NCBI RefSeq assembly: GCF_003130075.1
Contig: NZ_NRCW01000003.1
Coordinates: 247,739-311,738, forward strand
Origin: Aggregatibacter segnis
Lineage (GTDB): Bacteria; Pseudomonadota; Gammaproteobacteria; Enterobacterales; Pasteurellaceae
DNA length: 64,000 nucleotides
Reading direction: 5' to 3'
The position numbers and the translations under genes were made by a program. The notes below the pieces were generated by a model. That model saw only the letters and a program-made list of their open reading frames with translations. It searched no databases and had not been told where the DNA came from. Positions 10,954-19,578 of the stretch are shown here, piece after piece. Every line of letters starts with the position of its first letter. Position 1 is the stretch's first letter.

Positions 10954-11078
10954 CTTTTTGATTTTTTGCTTCAGTAATTTATTTTTTTGCGATCTTCTTC
11001 AAAAATCTGAGTTAAATTTAGAGTGAATTTAGTCATGCCTACTATTTTGCTTATTGGATAGTTTCAGAAGGTAGGAAG

Positions 11079-11630
11079 ATGAGTAGAAAGTATAAATTTA
11101 ATGATAAGAATGGCGTTTATTTTATTAGCTTTGCAACCGTATATTGGGTTGATGTCTTTATTCGTGATTGTTATTTTGAAACAATGATGAGTGCATTGAA
11201 TTATTGTCGTGAAAATAAGGAGATGAAGATCTATGGTTACTGTATTATGCCAAGTCATGTACATTTATTATTTCAGATAGAAGAGAAAAATCCTTCTGAT
11301 GTCATTCGAGATTTAAAAACATTTACCTCTAAAGCACTACTGAAACAAATTGCAGAAAATCCTCAAGAAAGCCGCAAAGAATGGCTACTGTGGATGTTCC
11401 GGCGAGCAGCTAAAAAGTATAGTCATGTAAAGCAATACCAATTCTGGCAACACCACAACCAACCCATCGAAATTCATTCCGATAAATTTTTTGACGAAAA
11501 GCTAGATTATATTCATCAAAATCCGGTGGTGAGTGGGTTTGTGTCTGAGCCGCAGGATTGGAAATATAGCTGTGCGAAAAATTATTGGCAGGCGGTTGAT
11601 CCTGTTTTAGACATTGATGTTCTTAGCTAA
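11079..11630 (+). CDS. REP-associated tyrosine transposase (RAYT, Y1/HUH family)
   Basis: A 183-aa single-strand DNA transposase of the Y1 (IS200/IS605-like) superfamily. The HUH motif is HVHLLF in YCIMPSHVHLLFQIE (about residues 51-65), and the likely catalytic tyrosine lies in the conserved helix LDYIHQNPV near residue 146; the WKYS block near the C-terminus is common in the family. RAYTs cleave and process REP sequences, and an inverted REP-like pair sits just upstream, as expected for a cognate pair. Flanking IS200-type ends are not seen, so this looks like a domesticated REP-processing enzyme rather than a complete insertion sequence. A strong ribosome-binding site (AGGTAGGAAG) precedes the ATG. 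An uptake signal starts just after the stop. Confidence 0.9.
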   Translation: MSRKYKFNDKNGVYFISFATVYWVDVFIRDCYFETMMSALNYCRENKEMKIYGYCIMPSHVHLLFQIEEKNPSDVIRDLKTFTSKALLKQIAENPQESRKEWLLWMFRRAAKKYSHVKQYQFWQHHNQPIEIHSDKFFDEKLDYIHQNPVVSGFVSEPQDWKYSCAKNYWQAVDPVLDIDVLS

Positions 11631-11663
11631 AAGTGCGGTCAAAAATTTCTTTGTTTCTAGTTA

Positions 11664-11700
11664 AACAAAAAAGGATAAGCCTTTCGACTTATCCTCTTTT
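11664..11700 (-). terminator. Terminator of metK (possibly bidirectional)
   Basis: AGGATAAG / CTTATCCT with an 8-base loop, flanked by A-rich sequence on the left and T-rich on the right. It lies between the convergent RAYT gene and metK and could serve both. Confidence 0.75.
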
Positions 11701-11715
11701 CATTTCCATTTAAGC

Positions 11716-12870
11716 TTATTTTAATCCTGCTGCTGCGCGTAACTCTGCGGCGCGGTCGATTTTTTCCCAAGGGAATTGTTCGCGACCGAAGTGGCCGTAA
11801 GCCGCGGTTTGGCGGTAAATCGGTTGGATTAAATCTAACATTTTAATTAAGCCGTACGGACGCAAATCAAAGAATTCACGCACGAGGCTGACCAACAATT
11901 CATTGGCTACTTTGCCTGTGCCGAAGGTTTCGATCATGATGGATGTCGGTTCGGCAACGCCGATAGCGTAGGAAAGTTGGATTTCACAACGATCAGCAAG
12001 GCCGGCGGCAACGATATTTTTCGCCACATAACGGGCAGCGTAGGCGGCAGAACGGTCAACTTTTGATGGGTCTTTACCGGAGAATGCACCGCCACCGTGA
12101 CGGGCTGCGCCGCCGTAAGTATCCACGATAATTTTACGGCCGGTTAAACCACAGTCCCCCATTGGGCCACCGATAACGAAACGGCCGGTTGGGTTGATGA
12201 AATATTTGGTGTCTTTGGATAACCAGTGTGCTGGCAATACCGGTTTGATGATTTCTTCCATCACGCCTTCATGCAAATCTTTTTGGCTGACGGTTTCAGC
12301 GTGTTGGGTGGAAAGCACCACGGCATCAATGCCGACAATTTTATGATCTTCATATTTGAAGGTTAATTGGCTTTTTGCATCCGGACGCAACCAGTCTAAT
12401 TTGCCGCTTTTACGCACTTGCGCTTGGCGTTCCATCAAACGGTGGGCATAAGTGATGGCAGCCGGCATGAATACATCGGTTTCATTGGTGGCGTAACCGA
12501 ACATAATGCCTTGGTCGCCCGCGCCTTGATCTAACGGATTTTCCCGATCCACGCCTTGGTTGATGTCGGCAGATTGTTTGCCGATGGCGTTTAACACGGC
12601 GCAAGAATGGCCGTCAAAGCCCATTTCAGAGCTGGTGTAACCGATGTCGCAAATGACTTCACGGGCTAAATTTTCAATATCGACCCAAGCAGAGGTGGTG
12701 ATTTCGCCACCCACCAATGCCATCCCGGTTTTCACATAGGTTTCACAGGCAACGCGGGCTTTTGGGTCTTGTTTAAGAATTTCATCTAATACCGCATCAG
12801 AAATTTGATCGGCGATTTTATCCGGATGTCCTTCAGAAACGGATTCGGATGTAAATAAATATTGGCTCAT
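11716..12870 (-). CDS. metK: S-adenosylmethionine synthetase
   Basis: A 384-aa cytoplasmic enzyme that makes S-adenosylmethionine from methionine and ATP; length equals E. coli MetK. Visible signatures are [14 protein letters not shown] at the N-terminus (ATP/Mg binding), the hexapeptide GAGDQG (about residues 116-121), and the glycine-rich phosphate loop [16 protein letters not shown]. The start ATG has GGAGAAAC upstream. It is monocistronic, with its own promoter and terminator. Confidence 0.98.
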   Translation of the reverse strand: MSQYLFTSESVSEGHPDKIADQISDAVLDEILKQDPKARVACETYVKTGMALVGGEITTSAWVDIENLAREVICDIGYTSSEMGFDGHSCAVLNAIGKQSADINQGVDRENPLDQGAGDQGIMFGYATNETDVFMPAAITYAHRLMERQAQVRKSGKLDWLRPDAKSQLTFKYEDHKIVGIDAVVLSTQHAETVSQKDLHEGVMEEIIKPVLPAHWLSKDTKYFINPTGRFVIGGPMGDCGLTGRKIIVDTYGGAARHGGGAFSGKDPSKVDRSAAYAARYVAKNIVAAGLADRCEIQLSYAIGVAEPTSIMIETFGTGKVANELLVSLVREFFDLRPYGLIKMLDLIQPIYRQTAAYGHFGREQFPWEKIDRAAELRAAAGLK

Positions 12871-12939
12871 TGTTTCTCCGGCATAATTTTATACAGAATA
12901 AATGTAAGGTTATTTGGAAGTATTTCCATCTGGACGGCT

Positions 12940-12967
12940 ATAATACGCTTTTAGGCTAAAAATGCAA
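12940..12967 (-). promoter_or_regulatory. Promoter of metK
   Basis: On the minus strand TTGCAT (12967-12962) and TATTAT (12945-12940) are separated by 16 bases, about 70 bases before the metK start. MetJ control is plausible for this gene, but the adjacent 8-mers match AGACGTCT only weakly. Confidence 0.5.
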
Positions 12968-13020
12968 CTTGTCAAAGGGATTTTGTCTATTTGCTATTAA
13001 TAACGGCATCGGTAAAAAAG

Positions 13021-13050
13021 AAAAAACCCTCAACAAACGCTGAGGGTTTT
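13021..13050 (-). terminator. Rho-independent terminator of rpsO
   Basis: AACCCTCA / TGAGGGTT stem with an 8-base loop; on the minus strand it is followed by T residues. It is 22 bases beyond the rpsO stop. Confidence 0.85.
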
Positions 13051-13071
13051 CGATTAACACAACTAAAAAGA

Positions 13072-13341
13072 TTAGCGACGTAAACCTAAACGAGCGATTA
13101 AGCTGCTGTAAAGTTCAAGATTAGTACGTTTTAAGTAATCTAAAAGTTTACGACGACGGGAAACCATGCGTAATAAACCGCGGCGACCGTGGTGGTCTTT
13201 TTTGTGTTCAGCAAAGTGTGCTTGTAAGTGGTTGATTTGTGCGGTTAATAAAGCGATTTGAACTTCGGAAGAACCGGTGTCTTTACCATCGCGACCAAAT
13301 TCAGCAACGATTTTTGCTTTTTGTTCAGTACTTAGAGACAT
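13072..13341 (-). CDS. rpsO: 30S ribosomal protein S15
   Basis: An 89-aa primary 16S rRNA-binding protein that organises the platform of the small subunit. The sequence matches the family along its whole length: [20 protein letters not shown], then the [22 protein letters not shown]-binding stretch and a C-terminal [10 protein letters not shown]. Length equals the usual 88-89 aa. The 5' leader (13342-13419) is short; S15 often represses its own translation through leader structure, but no such structure is evident here by eye. Confidence 0.98.
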   Translation of the reverse strand: MSLSTEQKAKIVAEFGRDGKDTGSSEVQIALLTAQINHLQAHFAEHKKDHHGRRGLLRMVSRRRKLLDYLKRTNLELYSSLIARLGLRR

Positions 13342-13419
13342 AATAACTCCTAATATGAAGTGGTTAATGATACATCGTTCGCCGATCTCTAATTCAGCGA
13401 CGACAAAGGAGTGCAGATT

Positions 13420-14184
13420 TTAGCCATTGCGCGCCGAAAAAGCAACGAATTTATCTTGTAATAACGTATTTAATTGGGTTGCAAATGCTGTTGGATTTTC
13501 TTGATGCGCATTATGTCCTGCCTGTGGAATCAGTGTCAGGTTCAACTGATTGTCTAATGCTATTTGTTTGAATTTATGATCCCGTTCGCCGCAGAAATAA
13601 TAGAGCGGATAAGGACTGTTTTTGAGGTAAGGACGTAAATCCGGTTGTTTAGCAAGGGAGGTCGCCAACAGCATTTGGGCGATATTATCGCCACAGTTGG
13701 CTTGGCGTTTTTCGATCAACGCCTTGCGTTGCTCTTCCATTAAATGGGCGAAGACGGGCTGTTGATACCAATCATTCAGCACGGAAGTCGCGGTTTCATG
13801 GCGAAAACGTTGCGCCCAAAATACATCATTTTCCCACCGTACTTTTTTGTCCGCATCATTCGTCAATCCAAGATTGCCGCCTTCAATAATCAGCCCTTGT
13901 AGGTTGTATTTGTCTTGTTGACTGCAAAGGGCGTAATACAGCGCAATTCTGCCACCGAGGGAATAGCCCACTAAAAAATACGGGTGATTTCCTACCGCAC
14001 TTTGGATGTGTTGTGCCACGTAAGCGCAGGTATCATCAAAATCCTGTACAGGGTGATTTTTCGCGCCGCCGTGGAAAGGCAAATCCAAGGCAACGCAATG
14101 AAAGTGCGGTAGATTTTCCGTGAGTTTTTGCCAGTCGGCTTGGGTGCCGAGTAAGCCGTGTAAAAAAATGAGGTAAGGTTTCAT
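13420..14184 (-). CDS. menH: SHCHC synthase, menaquinone biosynthesis alpha/beta hydrolase
   Basis: A 254-aa alpha/beta-hydrolase that eliminates pyruvate from the MenD product SEPHCHC to give SHCHC. The nucleophile elbow is GYSLGG with S75, the oxyanion segment is FLHGLLG at residues 8-14, and the catalytic His is in AGHNAHQENP near the C-terminus. The start is set at the ATG at 14184; a GTG one codon earlier is less likely. It follows menD, but a hairpin with a T-run lies in the 51-base gap, so its expression may be reduced relative to menF-menD. Confidence 0.92.
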   Translation of the reverse strand: MKPYLIFLHGLLGTQADWQKLTENLPHFHCVALDLPFHGGAKNHPVQDFDDTCAYVAQHIQSAVGNHPYFLVGYSLGGRIALYYALCSQQDKYNLQGLIIEGGNLGLTNDADKKVRWENDVFWAQRFRHETATSVLNDWYQQPVFAHLMEEQRKALIEKRQANCGDNIAQMLLATSLAKQPDLRPYLKNSPYPLYYFCGERDHKFKQIALDNQLNLTLIPQAGHNAHQENPTAFATQLNTLLQDKFVAFSARNG

Positions 14185-14190
14185 CACATG

Positions 14191-14224
14191 AAAAAAGCAA
14201 ACTAACGTGAGATAGTTTGCTTTT
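14191..14224 (-). terminator. Intercistronic terminator-like hairpin between menD and menH
   Basis: GCAAACT (14197-14203) pairs with AGTTTGC (14214-14220) and is flanked by A and T tracts, giving a hairpin plus T-run on the minus strand. It ends 7 bases before the menH start. Confidence 0.7.
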
Positions 14225-14235
14225 GATCTTTCCGT

Positions 14236-15942
14236 TTATTCACCGACAACCGCATAACTGATTTGGTCGATGAGGCGTTTGTAAATGGTGCTACCATCAT
14301 TCGGTGCCACTTTAATTTCGATGATAGTGGCTTCGCGGCGTGAATAGGCTTGTTTTAGCACGGAGCTTAAATCCGCCCAGGTATAAGGACGGGCATATTT
14401 TAAATCGAACATGGACGCCACTTGGGAAAACTCGGTGTGGTGCGGCATGCGATAGAACTTATCTTTCACTTCAGCATCCACCGGCAACATATCAAAAATC
14501 GCCCCACCGTTGTTGTTGATGATAAATAAAATCGTTGGTTGGGTAAGTTTTTTGAACAATGCCAACGAGTTTAAATCATAAAGCGCAGAGGTATCACCCA
14601 CTAAGGCAACGACCGGTTGATTAGAACCGATACCGATGCCGGCAATGGTGGCAAGTAAACCGTCAATACCGCTTGCGCCACGATTAGTATGAATCGGGTA
14701 GCCTTCCGGCAATTTGGTGAGCGCATCCACTAAACGCACAAATAAGCTGTTACCGAGGAAAAGGGTGCCATTGTTCGGCAGTAAACGTTCAATGTGGTGG
14801 GCTAAGGAAGCTTCATTTAAATTGCCACCCACTTGCTGCTCAATAAAGGTGGCACAGAATTTGGATAACGCCAAGGCTTCCAGTAACCACGGTTTTTGTC
14901 TTAACGGTGGATGGGCGCGTAACCAATGATGAATTTTGGCAACAAAACGGGTGTGGGAATGATGGTAAGGATCCACCGCTTGTGGGTTTTCATCCACAAT
15001 CCAATATTCATTTTTAAATTCGGCTAAAAACTGGTTAATGCGTTTACTGATAAAACGGTTGCCAAGCTGAATGACAATATCTGCCTGCAACATTTTTTGT
15101 TTCACCGTTTGATTTGCAAGCCAAATATCCGCATAAGGCAAACTGGCTTCCACGCCGGATTGAATATCGGTCAGCAACACCCAGCCCATGGTATTTGCCC
15201 AAGAAGCAATGCCCATGGCTTGTTCTGCCGGCATTCTGCCCGCCACAATAATTCCGCGTTTGGTGCGCCATTGATCCCAGTGTTCGTGAATCAATACTTC
15301 TTGATGTGGCGCAGGGTAGGTCGTCCAACTTTTATTTTGGCTTAGCCAACGTTGAACGGGCGCTAACCAAGGATGAACATCAATTTCTTCTGCATTAGCA
15401 TCATATAAAGGCTCGGCGAAAGGCACATTAATGTGTATTACACCGGCTTCTTCCGCTTGTTTATGACAGGCGTGCTCAATTTTTGAAATCAACCAACTTG
15501 CGGCATAATCTTGACTTGGACGCGGAAGATTCAAATTGGCAAGCGGATAATCGGCAAACATATTTTCTTGCAAAATCGCCTGATTCGCACCACACTCTAA
15601 GAGTTCAGGTGGGCGATCCGCAGTCAGCGCAATCAGATTGACATGGCTTTGACGGGCTTCAATGATTGCCGGGTATAAATTGGCGGCAGCCGTGCCGGAC
15701 GTCACGATAACGGCAACAGGTTTTTTGGTGGATTTTGCGATGCCAAGGGCAAAAAAACCTAAACCGCGTTCATCAAAATGTGTATGGCAAAGGGCACGAT
15801 TGGCATTTTGTAAACGCACGGCTTCCAATGTCAGTGGGGTCGAACGCGAACCGGGCGCGATACAAAAGTGGGTTACGCCTTGACGCACAAGGGTTTCCAA
15901 GATCACTTTCGACCAACAACGATTAAAGACGCTTACTGACAT
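14236..15942 (-). CDS. menD: SEPHCHC synthase (thiamine-diphosphate enzyme of menaquinone synthesis)
   Basis: A 568-aa ThDP-dependent enzyme that joins isochorismate and 2-oxoglutarate with decarboxylation. The N-terminal ThDP pyrimidine domain has FCIAPGSRSTPLTLEA and the catalytic-glutamate region; the C-terminal pyrophosphate domain has the metal/ThDP motif VALVGDTSALYDLNSLALF and INNNGGAIFDMLP. Length fits the family (~556 aa). Its start overlaps the end of menF by 10 bases, indicating a menF-menD operon. Confidence 0.95.
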   Translation of the reverse strand: MSVSVFNRCWSKVILETLVRQGVTHFCIAPGSRSTPLTLEAVRLQNANRALCHTHFDERGLGFFALGIAKSTKKPVAVIVTSGTAAANLYPAIIEARQSHVNLIALTADRPPELLECGANQAILQENMFADYPLANLNLPRPSQDYAASWLISKIEHACHKQAEEAGVIHINVPFAEPLYDANAEEIDVHPWLAPVQRWLSQNKSWTTYPAPHQEVLIHEHWDQWRTKRGIIVAGRMPAEQAMGIASWANTMGWVLLTDIQSGVEASLPYADIWLANQTVKQKMLQADIVIQLGNRFISKRINQFLAEFKNEYWIVDENPQAVDPYHHSHTRFVAKIHHWLRAHPPLRQKPWLLEALALSKFCATFIEQQVGGNLNEASLAHHIERLLPNNGTLFLGNSLFVRLVDALTKLPEGYPIHTNRGASGIDGLLATIAGIGIGSNQPVVALVGDTSALYDLNSLALFKKLTQPTILFIINNNGGAIFDMLPVDAEVKDKFYRMPHHTEFSQVASMFDLKYARPYTWADLSSVLKQAYSRREATIIEIKVAPNDGSTIYKRLIDQISYAVVGE

Positions 15943-17240
15943 TTTTGCTCTCCGTTTTCAGATTTCGTTATTTTTAATAATGAGATTAATCCCGCGGCTT
16001 TACGCTCGATTTCTTGCCATTCTAGCAAGGGAACTGAGCCCTCAACAATACCGGCACCGGCAAACACATGAATTTTGTCTGCTTCAACAAAGGCAGAACG
16101 AATCGCCACACAAAACTCGGCTTGTTGTTGATTAAAAAAGCCTAATGTGCCGGCATACCAACTGCGATCGTAATGTTCAATTTGTTGTAACAATGCTTTG
16201 GCTTTTTGTTGTGGTAATCCGGCAACTGCGGCCGTTGGATGAATTGCTTGCAAGCAGTTTAAGTCGGTACAGTTATCGGTTAAAAGTGCGGTGATTTCTC
16301 GGCGTAAATGTTGTACTTGACGAAGTTGTTTGATGCCGAGGTTGCCTACTTCAATGTGTTGAGTAAAAGGGGCTAAATTGGCACAAATCCCATCCGCCAC
16401 CAATTGGTTTTCATGAATGTTTTTCTTGTCGTTAAGTAACCAATCGGCTTGTTTACGATTGGTTTCATGATCCTCGCTCATGGGCGCGGTGCCTGCGAGG
16501 GCTTCTGTTTTTAAATGGCGCTCATGACGTGCATACAACCGTTCCGGCGAAGAACCAAGGAAACTGCTTTTGTCATCTTGCGCGAAAAGAAAGTGGTAGC
16601 AGCCTTTATTGTAAATTTCACTTTGCGCTAAAAAATCCTTGGCATTGAGCGGTTGATTGAGGGTAAAGGTGCTTTTATTGGCCAACACTAATTTGGTGAC
16701 CGATTTTTCATGAATTTGCGCCAGAGCCTTTTCTACCCAATTTGCCCATTGTGTTGGATTTGCTTGTTGTTCAATCAAATCAGCGTGGGTTTGAAGCGGT
16801 AAAAGTGCGGTCGTTTTTTCAAATGTTTTTAAAACTTGCAACGCCTTGTCTTTATGGTGAATAAAATCATCTAGGTCAATAAAAACGGTGACTTGAATCT
16901 GATTGTCGCGCTGTTCTAACACTAACTGTGGCAGAAAAAAGGTGGTTTGCCCGTAAAATTGAATGCCGCCGAAAAGAGGCAAATTGTGTTGATTCACGAA
17001 ATCTTGCGCTGCATCTAAGTGTTGAAATGTACGAACGACGCCAAGCGTGGCAAAGCATTGTGTTGTTTGCTGTAATTGAAAATAGAATTGCGGATAGTGC
17101 GGTTGTGCTTTTAGCCAACTTAATAAATCAACATCGCATTCGGCTTGTGCTGAACAGGCCGCAATGTGATGAGGTTGATTTAATTGTAATGCATTAATTT
17201 GATTGATTAATTGCGTTTTAAGTGATTGCAAACTATCCAT
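15933..17240 (-). CDS. menF: Isochorismate synthase (menaquinone pathway)
   Basis: A 435-aa chorismate-utilising enzyme that converts chorismate to isochorismate, the entry step to menaquinone. The C-terminal chorismate-binding domain shows FLGSSPERLYARH, LAGTAPMS, the HPTAAVAGLPQ signature and YAGTLGFFNQQQAEFCVAIR. The length is close to E. coli MenF (431 aa). The menaquinone context (menD, menH downstream) argues for MenF rather than a siderophore EntC paralogue. The promoter presumably lies in the 117-base divergent gap with alaA. Confidence 0.94.
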   Translation of the reverse strand: MDSLQSLKTQLINQINALQLNQPHHIAACSAQAECDVDLLSWLKAQPHYPQFYFQLQQTTQCFATLGVVRTFQHLDAAQDFVNQHNLPLFGGIQFYGQTTFFLPQLVLEQRDNQIQVTVFIDLDDFIHHKDKALQVLKTFEKTTALLPLQTHADLIEQQANPTQWANWVEKALAQIHEKSVTKLVLANKSTFTLNQPLNAKDFLAQSEIYNKGCYHFLFAQDDKSSFLGSSPERLYARHERHLKTEALAGTAPMSEDHETNRKQADWLLNDKKNIHENQLVADGICANLAPFTQHIEVGNLGIKQLRQVQHLRREITALLTDNCTDLNCLQAIHPTAAVAGLPQQKAKALLQQIEHYDRSWYAGTLGFFNQQQAEFCVAIRSAFVEADKIHVFAGAGIVEGSVPLLEWQEIERKAAGLISLLKITKSENGEQKCQ

Positions 17241-17357
17241 TTTGAAAAAGCATTGTCTTTAACAGGAAAATAAGTTAAAAATGAACCGCAATTCTACCGC
17301 ACTTTACGGGAATTTTTCACAAAATATTTCATTTCTTAATTACTCAAGGTCAAAACT

Positions 17358-18572
17358 ATGGAACGCTTTCCCAAATCAGATAAATTAGAGCACGTTTGTT
17401 ACGATATTCGCGGACCCGTGCACAAAGAGGCACTACGCCTTGAAGAAGAAGGGCATAAAATTTTAAAACTGAATATCGGTAACCCCGCGCCTTTTGGTTT
17501 TGAAGCGCCTGATGAAATTCTCGTTGATGTCTTACGTAATCTGCCTTCAGCCCAAGGTTATTGTGATTCCAAAGGGCTTTATTCTGCCCGCAAAGCCATT
17601 GTGCAATATTATCAATCGAAAGATATTCGTAGCGTCACAGTAAATGATGTTTACATCGGAAACGGTGTGTCAGAGTTGATTACGATGGCGATGCAAGCAC
17701 TGTTGAATGACGGTGATGAAGTGTTAATCCCTATGCCGGATTATCCATTATGGACTGCCGCGGCAACGTTGGCGGGCGGTAAAGCGGTGCATTATTTGTG
17801 TGATGAACAGGCAGATTGGTTCCCGGATGTAGAAGACATTAAAAGCAAAGTCACCTCACGTACGAAAGCGATTGTGATTATTAATCCGAATAACCCGACG
17901 GGGGCGGTTTACAGCAAAGAATTGCTGTTAGATATCGTTGAAGTGGCACGTCAGAATAATTTAATTATTTTTGCCGATGAGATTTACGACAAAATTTTAT
18001 ACGATGGTGCGGTACACCACCATATCGCCGCATTAGCGCCTGATTTATTAACGGTCACATTTAACGGCTTATCCAAAGCTTATCGTGTAGCTGGTTTCCG
18101 CCAAGGTTGGATGATTTTAAATGGGCCCAAAAAACACGCCAAAGGTTACATTGAAGGCTTAGATATGTTGGCGTCTATGCGTTTGTGTGCCAACGTGCCG
18201 ATGCAACATGCGATTCAGACCGCACTTGGTGGCTATCAAAGCATTAACGAATTCATTTTGCCAGGCGGACGCTTGTTGGAACAACGCAATAAAGCCTATG
18301 AATTACTCAACCAAATTCCGGGAATTAGTTGTACGAAGCCGATGGGGGCGTTGTATATGTTCCCGAAAATCGACATCAAAAAATTTAATATGTATGACGA
18401 TGAAAAAATGGTGTTTGATTTATTGGCGCAGGAAAAAGTGTTATTGGTGCACGGTCGCGGTTTTAACTGGCATTCACCGGATCACTTCCGCATTGTAACA
18501 TTGCCGTATGTTCATCAAATTGAAGAAGCTTTGGGCAAATTTGCGCGGTTCTTGTCGCATTACCATCAGTAA
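17358..18572 (+). CDS. alaA: Alanine-synthesising PLP aminotransferase (AlaA/YfbQ family)
   Basis: A 404-aa class I/II fold-type I aminotransferase; AlaA in E. coli (405 aa) is the main glutamate-pyruvate transaminase. The N-terminus FPKSDKLEHVCYDIRGPV is characteristic of this subgroup. The PLP lysine is in TFNGLSKAYRVAGFRQGWM (about residues 234-252), with NPNNPTGAVYS and ADEIYDKILYD upstream as cofactor-contact motifs. It is transcribed divergently from menF and followed by a strong terminator. Confidence 0.94.
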   Translation: MERFPKSDKLEHVCYDIRGPVHKEALRLEEEGHKILKLNIGNPAPFGFEAPDEILVDVLRNLPSAQGYCDSKGLYSARKAIVQYYQSKDIRSVTVNDVYIGNGVSELITMAMQALLNDGDEVLIPMPDYPLWTAAATLAGGKAVHYLCDEQADWFPDVEDIKSKVTSRTKAIVIINPNNPTGAVYSKELLLDIVEVARQNNLIIFADEIYDKILYDGAVHHHIAALAPDLLTVTFNGLSKAYRVAGFRQGWMILNGPKKHAKGYIEGLDMLASMRLCANVPMQHAIQTALGGYQSINEFILPGGRLLEQRNKAYELLNQIPGISCTKPMGALYMFPKIDIKKFNMYDDEKMVFDLLAQEKVLLVHGRGFNWHSPDHFRIVTLPYVHQIEEALGKFARFLSHYHQ

Positions 18573-18586
18573 TGACTTCCCGAAGA

Positions 18587-18617
18587 AAAAGCCCCGAATA
18601 TCCATTCGGGGCTTTTT
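18587..18617 (+). terminator. Rho-independent terminator of alaA
   Basis: GCCCCGAAT / ATTCGGGGC stem with a 4-base loop, followed by five T residues. The preceding A-run makes it usable by fadR from the other side as well. Confidence 0.9.
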
Positions 18618-18665
18618 GTTTAGCATAAAGTGCGGTCATTTTTTCGGAAGATTTTTAATTCAGTA

Positions 18666-19391
18666 TTATTCACTAAAATTTTCCGGTAAAAATGCCTGCA
18701 TATTGGACCACATGACACCACTTTCTTTTCCGTATTGCAACACGCAAGGGGCTACTTCATCAATAGCCTCGCGTTGGCAAATATCTTGAAGTTTAGTGTA
18801 AAAGCGTTTGGCAAGTGCGCGAGCTTCCGGATTTTGGAAATAAAATAAGCCGATGCGGGAATATAAGCTTTTGAAGCTATTTAAAATTAAGCCATAAACT
18901 GGATTGTCTGAGGCAAATGCCAAATTGCGGAATACATCGTAGTCAAACTTTGTGTAATCTTCAGCCGTATCTTGCAAGTTATTGAGCGGTTGCAAAATAC
19001 CGAGTGATTGTTCCCGCGCGCGTTTAAAGGCTTTGGGAATGTAAATCATTGAAATGTCAGTACGCGCTGAGCGCATGTTGGCAATAAGCGAAGGCAATCT
19101 TGTGCCATCGAGCTGAATCATGGTCTCTAGAATATTAAGACCGGAGGTTTCCCAAATATCATTGACTTTTGTTGGTTTACCATGTTGGATGCTGAGCCAA
19201 CCATCACGAGCTAAGCGTTGTAATACTTCACGCAACGTTGTTCTGGTAACACCGATTTTATCGGCAAGTTCACGTTCGGCAGGTAAATCAGAACCTGGGG
19301 GAAAATAATTATTCCAAATGCTTTTTACAATATATTCTTCAGCTAAAGCGGCAGGACTTTGTGCCTTCAGAAGAGTCGAGTCATTATGCAT
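18666..19391 (-). CDS. fadR: Fatty acid metabolism transcription factor FadR (GntR family)
   Basis: A 241-aa acyl-CoA-responsive regulator that represses beta-oxidation genes and activates fab genes in enterobacteria. The N-terminal winged helix-turn-helix has [30 protein letters not shown] (about residues 36-65), and the C-terminal helical FadR ligand domain follows. Length is near E. coli FadR (239 aa). It is divergent from nhaB, the arrangement also found in E. coli. Few fatty-acid degradation genes are expected in Pasteurellaceae, so its main role is likely activation of unsaturated fatty-acid synthesis (inference). Confidence 0.95.
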   Translation of the reverse strand: MHNDSTLLKAQSPAALAEEYIVKSIWNNYFPPGSDLPAERELADKIGVTRTTLREVLQRLARDGWLSIQHGKPTKVNDIWETSGLNILETMIQLDGTRLPSLIANMRSARTDISMIYIPKAFKRAREQSLGILQPLNNLQDTAEDYTKFDYDVFRNLAFASDNPVYGLILNSFKSLYSRIGLFYFQNPEARALAKRFYTKLQDICQREAIDEVAPCVLQYGKESGVMWSNMQAFLPENFSE

Positions 19392-19578
19392 AATTGTTCA
19401 GTATAAATAGAGGGTAAATTCGCCGTTATTATCGTAGAAACGCCTATACATTACAATTAGATAATTATTTTTTAAATTCATTGACAATATTTGCGATTTT
19501 TGACAGAGTTGAACGCGGAATTGCCTCCAATAGCGTAGGTTAAAATATTGTTAATTAAAAGAATTAAGGTCAATTTGT

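Noticed and set aside
11038..11075. Hairpin before the RAYT start pairing CCTAC with GTAGG
   Set aside because: Only 5 bp with a long loop and a competing ACTAT/ATAGT pairing; not convincing as a control element.
12905..12940. Possible MetJ operators upstream of metK
   Set aside because: Consecutive 8-mers match AGACGTCT at only about 4-6 of 8 positions; too weak to annotate.
13342..13419. S15 autoregulatory leader structure
   Set aside because: The gap upstream of rpsO is short and no pseudoknot or paired hairpins were evident by eye.
19392..19578. Riboswitch or clear promoter in the fadR/nhaB gap
   Set aside because: TTGACA-like sequences are present but without a properly spaced -10; no riboswitch-like conserved pairing was seen.
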